Origin: UBA6049 sp965662345
Lineage (GTDB): Bacteria; Bacteroidota; Bacteroidia; Flavobacteriales_G; Salibacteraceae
Direction: 5' to 3'
Length of the DNA stretch: 64,000 bases
NCBI GenBank assembly: GCA_965662345.1
Contig: CBFIHE010000003.1
Coordinates: 103,944 to 167,943 of the forward strand
Every line of letters starts with the position of its first letter. The stretch's first letter is position 1. Shown one piece after another: positions 35,164-44,169 of this stretch. The position numbers were made by a program, and so were the translations under genes. The notes under the pieces were generated by a model. It did not search any database and was not told the origin of the DNA. It saw only the letters and a program-made list of their open reading frames with translations.

Positions 35164-36483
35164 ATGGCAGGAGCACAGATTAAAGGGTTTTCTAAACTCT
35201 CCAAAAACGAAAAAATTAACTGGGTAGCTGAACACTACTTCAACAACCCAGCGGAAGGCATTGAATTATTGAAGCAGTATCACCATGATGATGCCAAGTT
35301 GCAGAAATTGCACGATGAATTCATTGAGAATACGTTAACCAATTACTACCTGCCGTTTGGTGTGGCGCCTAACTTTAAAATAGATGGTGAGATTTACACC
35401 TTGCCCATGGCTATTGAAGAGAGCTCGGTGGTTGCCGCTGCGGCTAAATCAGCCTCGTTTTGGTTTGACAAAGGCGGTTTTAAAACAGAAGTAATTGGCA
35501 CGAAGAAAGTGGGTCATGTGCACTTTGTATACTACGGAGACTCCAATAAATTGTGGGAGTTCATCAACGAAATCAAGAATAAGTTCTACGAAGATACCGC
35601 TGATATTACAGAGAACATGCGCAAACGTGGAGGTGGTATTTTAGATATCATGCTGATTGATAAAAACTTTGAGGAGCCTAATTACTATCAATTAAAAGCC
35701 ACGTTTGAAACCGTGGACTCTATGGGTGCCAACTTCATTAACACGTGTTTGGAGCAGTTTGCACAAACCTTGCAGCGCGAGATTGAAGCTTCAGACCGTT
35801 TTACCGCGGAGGAAAAGCAGATTCAAATCATCATGTGCATTCTAAGCAACTACACACCGGAGTGTTTGGTACGTGCCGAGGTAAGTTGCCCTATTGAACA
35901 ATTGGCGTCTGACGGAGTGAGCGCAGTGGAATTTGTTCAAAAATTTGAAAGAGCGGTGCATGTGGCGCGTATTGAGCCTTACCGCGCTACTACGCACAAC
36001 AAAGGAATTATGAACGGCATAGATGCGGTGGTAATCGCAACTGGTAACGACTTTAGAGCCATTGAGGCAGCTTGTCATACCTATGCGGCTCGCTCGGGTC
36101 AGTACCGTTCCTTAACAGATTGCGAAGTAAAAGACGGCATTTTCCGTTTTTGGATTGAAGTGCCTCTAGCCTTGGGTACCGTTGGCGGATTAACCAAGCT
36201 ACACCCAGTAGTGAAATTGGCACACGAGATGTTGGGTAAACCCTCTGCTAAAAAGCTCATGGGTATGGTAGCAGCATCGGGCTTAGCTCAGAATTTTGGT
36301 GCCTTACGTGCATTGGTAACTACTGGTATTCAAAAAGGCCACATGAAAATGCACCTCCTTAACGTGCTGAACCAATTGGGAGCAACGGAAGAGGAAAAGC
36401 AGCGAATGGTTGAATTCTTCAAGGATAAAGTGCCACATTACAACGAGATTGTACGTGGGTACGAAGCCATCAAAAAGGGGTGA
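35164..36483 (+). CDS. mvaA: Hydroxymethylglutaryl-CoA reductase, class II type
   Basis: A 439-residue enzyme that converts HMG-CoA to mevalonate. Family features: ENMRKRGGGILDIMLID, TVDSMGANFINTCLEQFAQ (the DAMGxN motif as DSMGAN), GTVGGLTKLHPVVKLAHEML, and QKGHMKMHLL with the catalytic His of class II enzymes. There are no membrane helices, so it is the soluble bacterial form. I chose the ATG at 35164 (MAGAQIKGFSKLSKNEK), which matches the family start. It heads an operon of six genes with overlaps or tiny gaps. In this context it acts in the biosynthetic direction, although class II enzymes are often labelled degradative. Confidence 0.92.
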   Translation: MAGAQIKGFSKLSKNEKINWVAEHYFNNPAEGIELLKQYHHDDAKLQKLHDEFIENTLTNYYLPFGVAPNFKIDGEIYTLPMAIEESSVVAAAAKSASFWFDKGGFKTEVIGTKKVGHVHFVYYGDSNKLWEFINEIKNKFYEDTADITENMRKRGGGILDIMLIDKNFEEPNYYQLKATFETVDSMGANFINTCLEQFAQTLQREIEASDRFTAEEKQIQIIMCILSNYTPECLVRAEVSCPIEQLASDGVSAVEFVQKFERAVHVARIEPYRATTHNKGIMNGIDAVVIATGNDFRAIEAACHTYAARSGQYRSLTDCEVKDGIFRFWIEVPLALGTVGGLTKLHPVVKLAHEMLGKPSAKKLMGMVAASGLAQNFGALRALVTTGIQKGHMKMHLLNVLNQLGATEEEKQRMVEFFKDKVPHYNEIVRGYEAIKKG

Positions 36484-37379
36484 TGCAATCATACAGGGCG
36501 AACGGCAAGCTGTTATTATCTGCTGAGTACTTGGTGTTAGATGGAGCCAAAGCTCTTGCGATTCCAACGCGTTTGGGCCAAACTTTAAACGTGCATACAT
36601 CAGAAGCTAATCAGCGGAAATTGGAATGGCGAAGCTATAATCACGATGGTTCATTGTGGTTTGAAGCGTTGTTTGATAAAAACCTGCAGGTTATTCATAC
36701 TTCTAATCTTGAGATAGCGGAGCGATTGCAGAAGCTACTAGGTTTTGCGGTGCAACTGAACCCAGATTTTTACGCAGACATCTTGTGGTATGAAGCTGAA
36801 ACTACATTGGAATTTCCTCGTGATTGGGGTCTTGGCTCCAGTTCTACCTTGGTGAGTTTGGTGGCTCAATGGGCAGAGGTAAATCCGTATGAATTGCTAC
36901 AAAACTCCTTTGGAGGTAGTGGTTACGATGTAGCTTGTGCAACTGCCACAGGTCCTATTACTTATCAATTGGGAGGCGTAAAACCCATAGTTGAAGAGGT
37001 TGCATTTAAACCAAGTTTTAGTCACCAATTACACTTCTTGTACACAGGAAAAAAGCAGTACAGCAACAAAGAAGTTTCCCGCTACCGAGACTTGTCATTT
37101 AATAAAGCATCGGCAATTGCCAAAGTTGGAGACTTGACAGAGCAAATGCTTGAGGCTCATTCAATATCGGATTTTCAAACGATTTTAAATGAGCATGAAT
37201 TGCTTTTAAGTACTATTTTAGAAATGCCTACAGCCAAGAGTCTTTTATTGCCAACCTATACAGGTTCTGTAAAATCATTGGGTGCGTGGGGTGGCGATTT
37301 TGTTTTACTCGCAGGTGAAACTGTTGAAGGCAGTATACCATTTGCAGAAATGATTTTAAGAACCAATACGCCAAACTAG
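36483..37379 (+). CDS. GYDIA-type GHMP kinase, candidate phosphomevalonate kinase
   Basis: 298 residues of the GHMP kinase superfamily. Motif 1: GKLLLSAEYLVLDGAKALAI. Motif 2, the ATP loop: WGLGSSSTLVSLVA. The signature GSGYDVACATATGPITY gives the family its name. Motif 3: SLGAWGGDFVLLAG. Since the operon already has a mevalonate kinase and a diphosphomevalonate decarboxylase, the missing step is phosphorylation of mevalonate 5-phosphate, and this protein is the natural candidate. That is inference from context. The start ATG overlaps the HMG-CoA reductase stop codon (TGATG). Confidence 0.82.
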   Translation: MQSYRANGKLLLSAEYLVLDGAKALAIPTRLGQTLNVHTSEANQRKLEWRSYNHDGSLWFEALFDKNLQVIHTSNLEIAERLQKLLGFAVQLNPDFYADILWYEAETTLEFPRDWGLGSSSTLVSLVAQWAEVNPYELLQNSFGGSGYDVACATATGPITYQLGGVKPIVEEVAFKPSFSHQLHFLYTGKKQYSNKEVSRYRDLSFNKASAIAKVGDLTEQMLEAHSISDFQTILNEHELLLSTILEMPTAKSLLLPTYTGSVKSLGAWGGDFVLLAGETVEGSIPFAEMILRTNTPN

Positions 37380-37421
37380 GCGTTCTCATTATGAATTAGC
37401 TTTAAAGCACATTTTTGCAGC

Positions 37422-38498
37422 ATGAATCTTACGGAAGCATCTTTTCTACCAAATAACCATGAACTACCTGCAGCGGGTGAAGACAAATGGCAGAGCCCGT
37501 CTAACATTGCTCTGGTAAAATATTGGGGTAAACATGGCAATCAGTTGCCTAAGAACCCATCTGTGAGTTTTACATTGTCTAAAGCTACAACAGAAACACG
37601 TTTAATTTGGGAACCTAAGCAAGGGGATACTGCTGTAAAGCGCTTCTTTTTTGAAGGTGAAGAGAACCCTAAATTCGGAGAGAAGTCCTTTAAGTTTTTT
37701 GAGAAAATAGCTGATTATGCACCTTGGTTGAGTCAGCTAGATATGGAAATCCATACATCTAATACCTTTCCGCATTCGAGCGGCATCGCTTCATCCGCTA
37801 GTGGAATGAGTGCATTGGCTTTAGGAGTAATGAGCATTGAGAAAAACTTGAATCCAGAATTAACTAAGGAAGATTTTAATCGTAAAGCCTCTTTTTTAGC
37901 GCGTATTGGGAGCGGAAGTGCAGCACGTTCACTATACGGAGGCCTCGTACAGTGGGGAGCTTTAGAAGGCACCCGAGGGTCTGACTTGTATGGTAATCCA
38001 TATGAGTTTGAAGTTGCAGATGTGTTTTCCTCGTATCGAGATACCATACTGTTGGTAGACATAGGGCAAAAGCAAGTTTCCAGCACAATAGGGCACGGGC
38101 TTTTAAATGGGCATCCCTTTGGGGATATACGTTTTGAAGAGGCCCGTAAAAATATGAACGCCATTCAACCTATTTTAGCGCAAGGCGATATTGAAGCGTT
38201 TATGAAGTTGGTAGAAAGTGAGGCGTTGATGCTGCATGCGCTAATGATGACCTCTAACCCATACTTTATTTTGATGAAGCCGAATACCCTGGCTATTATT
38301 GAAAAACTGTGGTCTTTTAGAGCAGATACGGGTATTCCAGTGTGCTTTACCCTAGATGCTGGCGCCAATGTGCATGTACTCTACCCAGAGGCGAACGAAC
38401 AAAGCGTAAACCAATTTGTTGAAACAGAGTTAATTGCCTATTGCCAAAACAAGCAGTATCTTCGCGACCAAGTAGGAAGCGGACCCGAACGAAAGTGA
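37422..38498 (+). CDS. mvaD: Diphosphomevalonate decarboxylase
   Basis: A 358-residue GHMP-family enzyme that decarboxylates mevalonate diphosphate to isopentenyl diphosphate with ATP. Diagnostic sequences are SNIALVKYWGKHGNQLP (substrate and phosphate contacts), HTSNTFPHSSGIASSASGMS (the ATP loop), FLARIGSGSAARSLYGGLV and CFTLDAGANVHVLYP. It lies 42 bp after the GYDIA kinase gene and 1 bp before the mevalonate kinase gene. Confidence 0.94.
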   Translation: MNLTEASFLPNNHELPAAGEDKWQSPSNIALVKYWGKHGNQLPKNPSVSFTLSKATTETRLIWEPKQGDTAVKRFFFEGEENPKFGEKSFKFFEKIADYAPWLSQLDMEIHTSNTFPHSSGIASSASGMSALALGVMSIEKNLNPELTKEDFNRKASFLARIGSGSAARSLYGGLVQWGALEGTRGSDLYGNPYEFEVADVFSSYRDTILLVDIGQKQVSSTIGHGLLNGHPFGDIRFEEARKNMNAIQPILAQGDIEAFMKLVESEALMLHALMMTSNPYFILMKPNTLAIIEKLWSFRADTGIPVCFTLDAGANVHVLYPEANEQSVNQFVETELIAYCQNKQYLRDQVGSGPERK

Positions 38499-38499
38499 C

Positions 38500-39441
38500 A
38501 TGATTAAAGACGCATTGTTCTATTCTAAGATTCTTCTCTTTGGAGAGTATGGAATCATCCAAGATTCCATGGGATTAAGTATTCCTTACGGTGCCTACAG
38601 AGGTGAATTGAAATTCACTGAAGATGACAATGCTGCTCACACTACATCTAACCAAAGTTTAAGAACATATTTGGCCTTTTTAAAAGAGGAGGCAAGCAAA
38701 AGTTTAGCCCATATAGAGCTAGATACGCGTGAATTAGAAGCAGATCTTGATAAAGGTATGTACTTCGATTCATCTATACCGCAAGGTTTTGGTGTTGGTA
38801 GCTCAGGCGCCTTAGTTGCTGCTATATATGATCGCTATGCGAAAGCAAAAATTATAGATAATGCTGCTGATCCTGGAAAAGAGGAACTTGTTAAGCTTAA
38901 AGGTACTTTAGGCTTGATGGAGTCTTATTTTCACGGTAAGAGTTCAGGTATAGATCCACTTATTTGCTATTTGCGTTTACCCATATTAATTAAAGGAAAA
39001 CAGGATATAGGTACAGTAGGTATTCCAGAAGGTGGTACTGGTGAAGGTGCTATCTTTTTGTTGAACTCGGGTCAGCCTGGCGAAACTCAACCGATGGTAA
39101 ACATCTTCATGGAGAAGATGAAACAGGAGGGGTTCCGTAACATGGTGAAGCACCAATTCAAGAAATATAATGATGCGTGCATCAAGAGCTTCTTGAAAGG
39201 CGACACCAAACCATTGTTCTCTAATCTTAAGCAACTTTCTGGGTTGATTTTAGAAAACTTTGCACCCATGATTCCATCGCGCTTCATGAAGCTATGGCAA
39301 GAAGGGTTAGATTCCAATGCCTACTACCTCAAACTTTGTGGTAGTGGTGGTGGAGGTTTTATCCTTGGGTTCACACAAGACCTAAAGGCAGCAGAAGCCA
39401 AATTGGCTGGTCATGACCTTGAAGTAATTTATCGGTTTTGA
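38500..39441 (+). CDS. mvk: Mevalonate kinase (GHMP family)
   Basis: A 313-residue GHMP kinase. Motif 1 is SKILLFGEYGIIQDSMGLSI, motif 2 IPQGFGVGSSGALVAAIYD, then HGKSSGIDPLICYLRLPI, where the Asp that acts as base lies in SGIDP, and motif 3 LCGSGGGGFILGF. It should make mevalonate 5-phosphate. It might instead act on phosphomevalonate, as GHMP specificity is hard to tell from motifs; the GYDIA gene would then swap roles. It is 1 bp from the decarboxylase gene and overlaps the UbiA gene. Confidence 0.87.
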   Translation: MIKDALFYSKILLFGEYGIIQDSMGLSIPYGAYRGELKFTEDDNAAHTTSNQSLRTYLAFLKEEASKSLAHIELDTRELEADLDKGMYFDSSIPQGFGVGSSGALVAAIYDRYAKAKIIDNAADPGKEELVKLKGTLGLMESYFHGKSSGIDPLICYLRLPILIKGKQDIGTVGIPEGGTGEGAIFLLNSGQPGETQPMVNIFMEKMKQEGFRNMVKHQFKKYNDACIKSFLKGDTKPLFSNLKQLSGLILENFAPMIPSRFMKLWQEGLDSNAYYLKLCGSGGGGFILGFTQDLKAAEAKLAGHDLEVIYRF

Positions 39442-40322
39442 GTCCAGTGCTTAATCGGAAATCCCGATTAGCTGTTTTCAAATTTATCGGGCTGCTCTCG
39501 TTGGTTAGGTGGTACAACATCACATTGGTAGTGCTGGCCCAATATCTAGCCACCATTTATGTATTGAACCCAGGCGTTCCTCCTTTAGAAGTACTATCAG
39601 ACCCGTACTTGCACATCATGCTTTTTTCTACTGCCTGTGTAATTGCTTCTGGCTTTATAATCAATAGCTTTTATGACCTTGAAAAAGATATCATTAACAA
39701 GCCTGGAAGTGTTGTTTTCAGTAGGTTAGTGAGTCAACAAACTTGTCTGAACTTTTATTTCTTTTTCAATACCATCGGTATGATTTTGAGCTTTTATGTG
39801 AGTAAGCGTATCATGCTATTCAATTTCTTATTCTCTATAGCTCTATGGTTTTATTCGCATAAATTGAAAAAGGTGGTTCTTGTAGGCAATATAGCAGCTA
39901 CATTACTTACCGTAGCTCCGTTTCTCATCATTGTGCTGTACTACAAAGAAGTGAATTTTGCTATTTTCTTTTATGTTGCATTTATGGCCTTAGTGGTACT
40001 CACCAGAGAGATTATAAAAGACATCATTGCAGAAAAAGGCGATGTAATCTATGGCTATCATACCTTACCAGTAGACTTAGGTAGAAGGCGCACCAAGCTT
40101 ATTCTAACTGGCTTTATCTTGCTCACTTTCATACCGCCCGTACTGTTGTTTTTCACCTACGCTGTAGGTCAAGTTATTTGGTACTTCGCACTGAGCTACA
40201 TTCTGCTTGTAGGTGCCATTGTATTGGTTTGGTTGGCTAAGAACAGGGTCGATTACGAACGACTCAATACACTTTACAAATTCTTGATTTTATCAGGAAT
40301 TCTTAGCCTAGTTTTGGTGTGA
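39438..40322 (+). CDS. UbiA superfamily prenyltransferase
   Basis: A 294-residue protein with eight or nine membrane helices. The two Asp-rich prenyl-diphosphate/Mg2+ motifs are present as NSFYDLEKDIINKPG and REIIKDIIAEKGDVIYGYHT. The nearest named family in Bacteroidota annotations is geranylgeranylglycerol-phosphate geranylgeranyltransferase-like UbiA, but the aromatic or lipid acceptor is not known here. The only sensible start is a TTG that overlaps the mevalonate kinase stop (TTGA). Its position in the operon suggests it uses the prenyl product of the pathway, for a quinone or a membrane lipid. Confidence 0.85.
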   Translation: MSPVLNRKSRLAVFKFIGLLSLVRWYNITLVVLAQYLATIYVLNPGVPPLEVLSDPYLHIMLFSTACVIASGFIINSFYDLEKDIINKPGSVVFSRLVSQQTCLNFYFFFNTIGMILSFYVSKRIMLFNFLFSIALWFYSHKLKKVVLVGNIAATLLTVAPFLIIVLYYKEVNFAIFFYVAFMALVVLTREIIKDIIAEKGDVIYGYHTLPVDLGRRRTKLILTGFILLTFIPPVLLFFTYAVGQVIWYFALSYILLVGAIVLVWLAKNRVDYERLNTLYKFLILSGILSLVLV

Positions 40323-42145
40323 TGAAGCAAGACCTTCTTTCTTCCATACACTCCCCAGCAGATTTAGATTCGCTGAGCGATGAAGCCTTGAAGCAGCTTT
40401 GCGATGAACTCCGTAAGTTTATAATTGAGGAAGTAGCCAAGAATGGTGGTCACTTAGGCGCTTCACTTGGAGTGGTTGAGCTTACCGTTGCGCTACATAA
40501 AGTGTTGAATACTCCTCACGATGCATTAATTTGGGATGTTGGCCATCAGGCGTATGGACATAAAATACTTACTGGCCGAAAACCCCATTTTCACTCCAAC
40601 AGAAAGTTAAACGGACTTTCAGGATTTCCTAAACGGAAGGAAAGTGAATACGATGCTTTTGGAACGGGCCACTCTTCTACCTCTATTTCTGCTATGCTAG
40701 GGATGGCTATTGCAGATCGGTTGTATAACGTGAATAGGCAACATGTTGCAGTTATTGGTGATGCTAGCATGCAAGCGGGAATGGCTTTTGAAGCACTAAA
40801 CCATGCAGGTGTTGCAGAAACCAATATGCTGGTAGTGCTAAATGATAACCGTATGTCTATTGACCCTAGTGTAGGTGCCTTAAATGCATTTCTAGATGAA
40901 GCTGCAAAGCGTTATGAAAGCGATAAAGGGCGTATCCATAGACAGTTAAAAGGAGAGCGAAATGAGGAGCGAACCAATCTTTTTGAAGATTTACACTTGA
41001 CCTATTTTGGTCCAGTAGACGGACACGATGTTGTGTTACTCACATCCGTTTTAGATACTCTTAAAGATATTGAAGGACCTAAACTGCTCCACATACTTAC
41101 AACCAAAGGAAAAGGTTATGAGCCCGCAGAAATGGGTAATGCTACCAAGTGGCACTCTCCCGGCTTGTTTGATCCTTCAACTGGAAAGGTATTAAAGGCT
41201 GCATCTACAGGAATTTCTAAGTATCAAGATGTGTTTGGAGAAACGCTTATTGAACTAGCTCAAGCGAATGATAGTGTAGTTGGAATTACCCCCGCCATGC
41301 CAACTGGAAGTGGTATGAAAGCGTTTATGGATGTGTTTCCATTGCGCGCTTTTGATGTAGGAATAGCAGAGCAGCATGCGGTAACCTTTTCTGCTGGAAT
41401 GGCCACCCGGGGCTTGCTCCCATTCTGTGCTATTTACAGCACTTTTCTACAACGAGCATATGATCAATTGATACATGATGTAGCCATTCAGGAACTCAAA
41501 GTTGTCTTTTGTATAGATAGAGCTGGTCTGGTTGGAGAAGATGGGGCAACACATCATGGCGTGTATGACCTAGCCTATTTACGTTGCGTACCTAACTTGA
41601 TTGTTATGGCGCCAGCTTCTTTAAATGAGTTGCGAAACATGCTCTACACAGCATCCTTAGATAGCATTAAGGAGAGTATAGCCATTCGATATCCAAGAGG
41701 AAAAGGGCATGATGCCAACTACAAGCGGTCATTTAAAGAGTTAGAAATTGGCAAAGCCGATAGAGTACGAGAAGGGGCTAATTTGGCTTTTCTCTGTGTA
41801 GGTCCACTAACTCAAGAAGCATTAAAAACTGCCAATGCGTTAGCGAATATGGAAATTGAAACCACCGTAGTAAATATGCGGTTTGTGAAACCGTTAGACA
41901 GGGTTTTGTTAGATGAGTTGGTAGAAAGTCACTCAGTATTTATTACCGTTGAAGACGGAACTGTAATCGGAGGTTTTGGGTCTGCTGTGGCAGAATATAT
42001 GGGCGAAATAGGGTTTTCAGGTGTAGTCCACCGTGTAGGAATTCCTGACCAAGTTCAAGAACAAGGTACACCAGGTGAGCTGCATGCACTGTGTGGTTTA
42101 GATGCCAATTCACTAATGACTAAGGCGCTCCAATTGTTGAAATAG
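40322..42145 (+). CDS. dxs: 1-deoxy-D-xylulose-5-phosphate synthase
   Basis: A 607-residue thiamine-diphosphate enzyme that joins pyruvate and glyceraldehyde 3-phosphate to DXP. Signatures: ALIWDVGHQAYGHKILTGRK, the ThDP/Mg2+ motif GDASMQAGMAFEALNHAG with NDNRMSID, and AEQHAVTFSAGMATRGLLPF with the catalytic Glu, plus GEDGATHHGVYDLAYLR. All three transketolase domains are complete. The start overlaps the UbiA stop (TGATG). Its presence at the end of a mevalonate operon is unusual: DXP is not needed for isoprenoids here and may feed PLP (pdxA is at 48897) and thiamine. The last 33 bp overlap the convergent LOG-like gene. Confidence 0.94.
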   Translation: MKQDLLSSIHSPADLDSLSDEALKQLCDELRKFIIEEVAKNGGHLGASLGVVELTVALHKVLNTPHDALIWDVGHQAYGHKILTGRKPHFHSNRKLNGLSGFPKRKESEYDAFGTGHSSTSISAMLGMAIADRLYNVNRQHVAVIGDASMQAGMAFEALNHAGVAETNMLVVLNDNRMSIDPSVGALNAFLDEAAKRYESDKGRIHRQLKGERNEERTNLFEDLHLTYFGPVDGHDVVLLTSVLDTLKDIEGPKLLHILTTKGKGYEPAEMGNATKWHSPGLFDPSTGKVLKAASTGISKYQDVFGETLIELAQANDSVVGITPAMPTGSGMKAFMDVFPLRAFDVGIAEQHAVTFSAGMATRGLLPFCAIYSTFLQRAYDQLIHDVAIQELKVVFCIDRAGLVGEDGATHHGVYDLAYLRCVPNLIVMAPASLNELRNMLYTASLDSIKESIAIRYPRGKGHDANYKRSFKELEIGKADRVREGANLAFLCVGPLTQEALKTANALANMEIETTVVNMRFVKPLDRVLLDELVESHSVFITVEDGTVIGGFGSAVAEYMGEIGFSGVVHRVGIPDQVQEQGTPGELHALCGLDANSLMTKALQLLK

Positions 42146-42583
42146 GGTTGTAAAGTCACTTACGGGAAAAACACCAGGTTCCTCCATCAGCGTGTTGTAA
42201 GATTCAGTAAGATCTTCCCAAATGAATAAAGGCTTTCCTTTTTGAAGTATTGTATTTGCCAATTTTAAGGAGCCAGGTCCACCGCCAATAGCAATAGCTG
42301 CATCTGTATTTTTAGCAATCAAGGCATGCTTTTCTTTAGTAGTTGTTACTGAGGTAATACGGAATGAGGAGTGTGTGGCTTCTGATACTCGACTTTCTTC
42401 CAATGCAACATCGGCTTTGCCACCTTTTGCTAAACATGCAGCTAAGCCAGCTTCTAACGTGCCTTGGTATCCACCGCAGAGTAAAGTATGTTTTCTCTCA
42501 CCCAAAGCAAGTCCTAGCTCTTTAGCAAGGGCTAAATGAACTGTAGGAGGATTAATGCCATAACCGATAAGGGCAATGGTCAT
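42113..42583 (-). CDS. SLOG/LOG-like Rossmann protein (TIGR00725-like)
   Basis: A 156-residue single Rossmann domain starting MTIALIGYGINPPTVHLALA, with LLCGGYQGTLEAGLAACLAK and a late glycine loop AIGGGPGSLKLANTI. This resembles the LOG/TIGR00725 (lysine decarboxylase-like) superfamily. The usual phosphoribohydrolase motif is PGGxGTxxE; here it is GGGPGSLKLA, lacking the Thr and the Glu, so a cytokinin-type hydrolase activity is doubtful and ligand binding is more likely. Its start overlaps the stop of the upstream glycosyltransferase gene by 4 bp, suggesting co-translation. Confidence 0.75.
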   Translation of the reverse strand: MTIALIGYGINPPTVHLALAKELGLALGERKHTLLCGGYQGTLEAGLAACLAKGGKADVALEESRVSEATHSSFRITSVTTTKEKHALIAKNTDAAIAIGGGPGSLKLANTILQKGKPLFIWEDLTESYNTLMEEPGVFPVSDFTTLFQQLERLSH

Positions 42584-44100
42584 TCGAGTACATGTATTTT
42601 ATAGATACGCGCGGTATAGTTTTCGTTATTTGGATTGAGTGTATGCAGCAATGCATCTACATAACTAGGCTCAATGGTGGCCTTGAGTTCTAATGTGCAA
42701 CGGTAGCCTTCTTCAAAACGCTTCTTACGAGCATCAAAGTTTGCCTCATCCATAAATACCACATAATTAGGAATGGCATCTACTCCATAGTATGTGTTGT
42801 TCTTGCGAACAATCTGAGCAGTAAATTTTGATTTGGTGGTATAGAAATAGGGCTGCCAATTTCCTAAGTAGAATTTGGGAGGCATTGCGGGTGTATCTGT
42901 ATGTGAACCTTCAACAATTAGGTTGCTGTAGTCTTCTTGTTGTCTTAACCAACTCATGGCTTCTACTTGACTTTTTTTGGTATAAGCGGGCGTGAGAAAA
43001 ACTAAAGCAATAGTGTTTACAGCCCAGAAAAAAGTCATACCCCCCTTTATTAAGCCAGGTCTTTTCTGCCAAAAATCTTTTTGTTTGATTTCTTGCCATC
43101 CCATGAGCCCTACCATTATGAGAAAGGGGACAAAAGGAAGTACAAAGCGCTCTTGTTTATTGGGGAAATACGAGTGGAAAGCAAAGAATAGGAAAGAGGG
43201 CAGCACTAAAATCAAGTACTTCTTCCATGCTTTTAAATAGCCTGCAAACAAGAGTAGGCTTAACGGAGGAATTAGGATACCACCAAGTGTTCCCAAATAC
43301 ATGTACCAAGGTCGATCAAAATAGGATACGCGGTGCTCAATGTTATACCGTACATACTCTCCAAATTCTGCAAGTGGATAACCCCAAAGAAATACATCTG
43401 CTCCCTGGGTAACTACAAACATTCCTATTCCAGTTAAACCGAAAATAACTGCAGCTATCCACTCTTTTCTTATCAGTAGATATAACCCAAAACCCATAGC
43501 AAAAAAACCTGTTTGGTAGCGAATTCCCATAGAGATACCAATGAAAAGCCCAGCGTAGAAAAGGTACTTTTTAAGCAGAGCTTCTTCATATTTTACCAAG
43601 TTGTAGGCTACCGCCAATAGCGGAGGAATACATACCAATTCCACTAAATTTTTTACTGATAGGATAGGGAAGAACCAGAGTAATGCTAAGAATAACCCTA
43701 CTTGTTTTGCAATGTCTTTGGAGCTCAGTTTTTCAGTTATGCGATAGCCGAGGTAAATAACAAGAAGAGAGTAAAAAGCATGAAGAAACCTTACGATATA
43801 CATTTTGGTTTGAGGTTCCACTATGCCAAGAACGTTTTGCAAAAACCAAAATAATAGGAAGTGAAGTCCAGGGTAGAAGAAACTGTGTCCGCCAGGATTG
43901 GGGTTACTTTGGTTCCACGGCAACCAGTTATTGTAATCGGCACCATCTACCCAGCTTTGTGCGGCTTCAATCACAAGGTAGTGATCATCAAACATACCCC
44001 AACCTTTAGAAAAAACAGCAGCAATGAGCCTGAAGACTAGTCCGACTAGTAAAAGGGTATTTAAGGGCTTCTCGTTCCAGTAGTACTTGAGTGTATTCAT
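42580..44100 (-). CDS. GT-C family membrane glycosyltransferase (Alg9/PIG-M-like)
   Basis: A 506-residue protein with ten or more membrane helices and a short C-terminal periplasmic part (about 405-506). The early acidic motif in the first loop (SKGWGMFDDHYLVIEAAQSW) and the periplasmic HSFFYPGLHFLLFW segment are typical of GT-C enzymes that use lipid-linked sugars. Other features are QERFVLPFVPFLIMVG and GSHTDTPAMPPKFYLGNWQP. Sugar and acceptor are not known. I chose the ATG at 44100 (MNTLKYYWNEKPLN), since the frame further upstream runs into the accC terminator. Confidence 0.8.
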   Translation of the reverse strand: MNTLKYYWNEKPLNTLLLVGLVFRLIAAVFSKGWGMFDDHYLVIEAAQSWVDGADYNNWLPWNQSNPNPGGHSFFYPGLHFLLFWFLQNVLGIVEPQTKMYIVRFLHAFYSLLVIYLGYRITEKLSSKDIAKQVGLFLALLWFFPILSVKNLVELVCIPPLLAVAYNLVKYEEALLKKYLFYAGLFIGISMGIRYQTGFFAMGFGLYLLIRKEWIAAVIFGLTGIGMFVVTQGADVFLWGYPLAEFGEYVRYNIEHRVSYFDRPWYMYLGTLGGILIPPLSLLLFAGYLKAWKKYLILVLPSFLFFAFHSYFPNKQERFVLPFVPFLIMVGLMGWQEIKQKDFWQKRPGLIKGGMTFFWAVNTIALVFLTPAYTKKSQVEAMSWLRQQEDYSNLIVEGSHTDTPAMPPKFYLGNWQPYFYTTKSKFTAQIVRKNNTYYGVDAIPNYVVFMDEANFDARKKRFEEGYRCTLELKATIEPSYVDALLHTLNPNNENYTARIYKIHVLE

Positions 44101-44111
44101 GCGTACAAAAT

Positions 44112-44150
44112 AAAGAGGCCCGTTCAAGTGTTTTCTTAAACGGGCCTCAA
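44112..44150 (-). terminator. Terminator after the accB-accC operon
   Basis: A 14-bp stem, GAGGCCCGTTCAAG with CTTAAACGGGCCTC (one G-U pair), around a 6-nt loop. On the minus strand the following T run is weak (CTTTA). Confidence 0.75.
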
Positions 44151-44169
44151 AGATATCATGAAGTTGTTG

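Noticed and set aside
37364..37382. Small hairpin ACGCC/GGCGT after the GYDIA kinase gene
   Set aside because: Five base pairs and no T run, so not a terminator.
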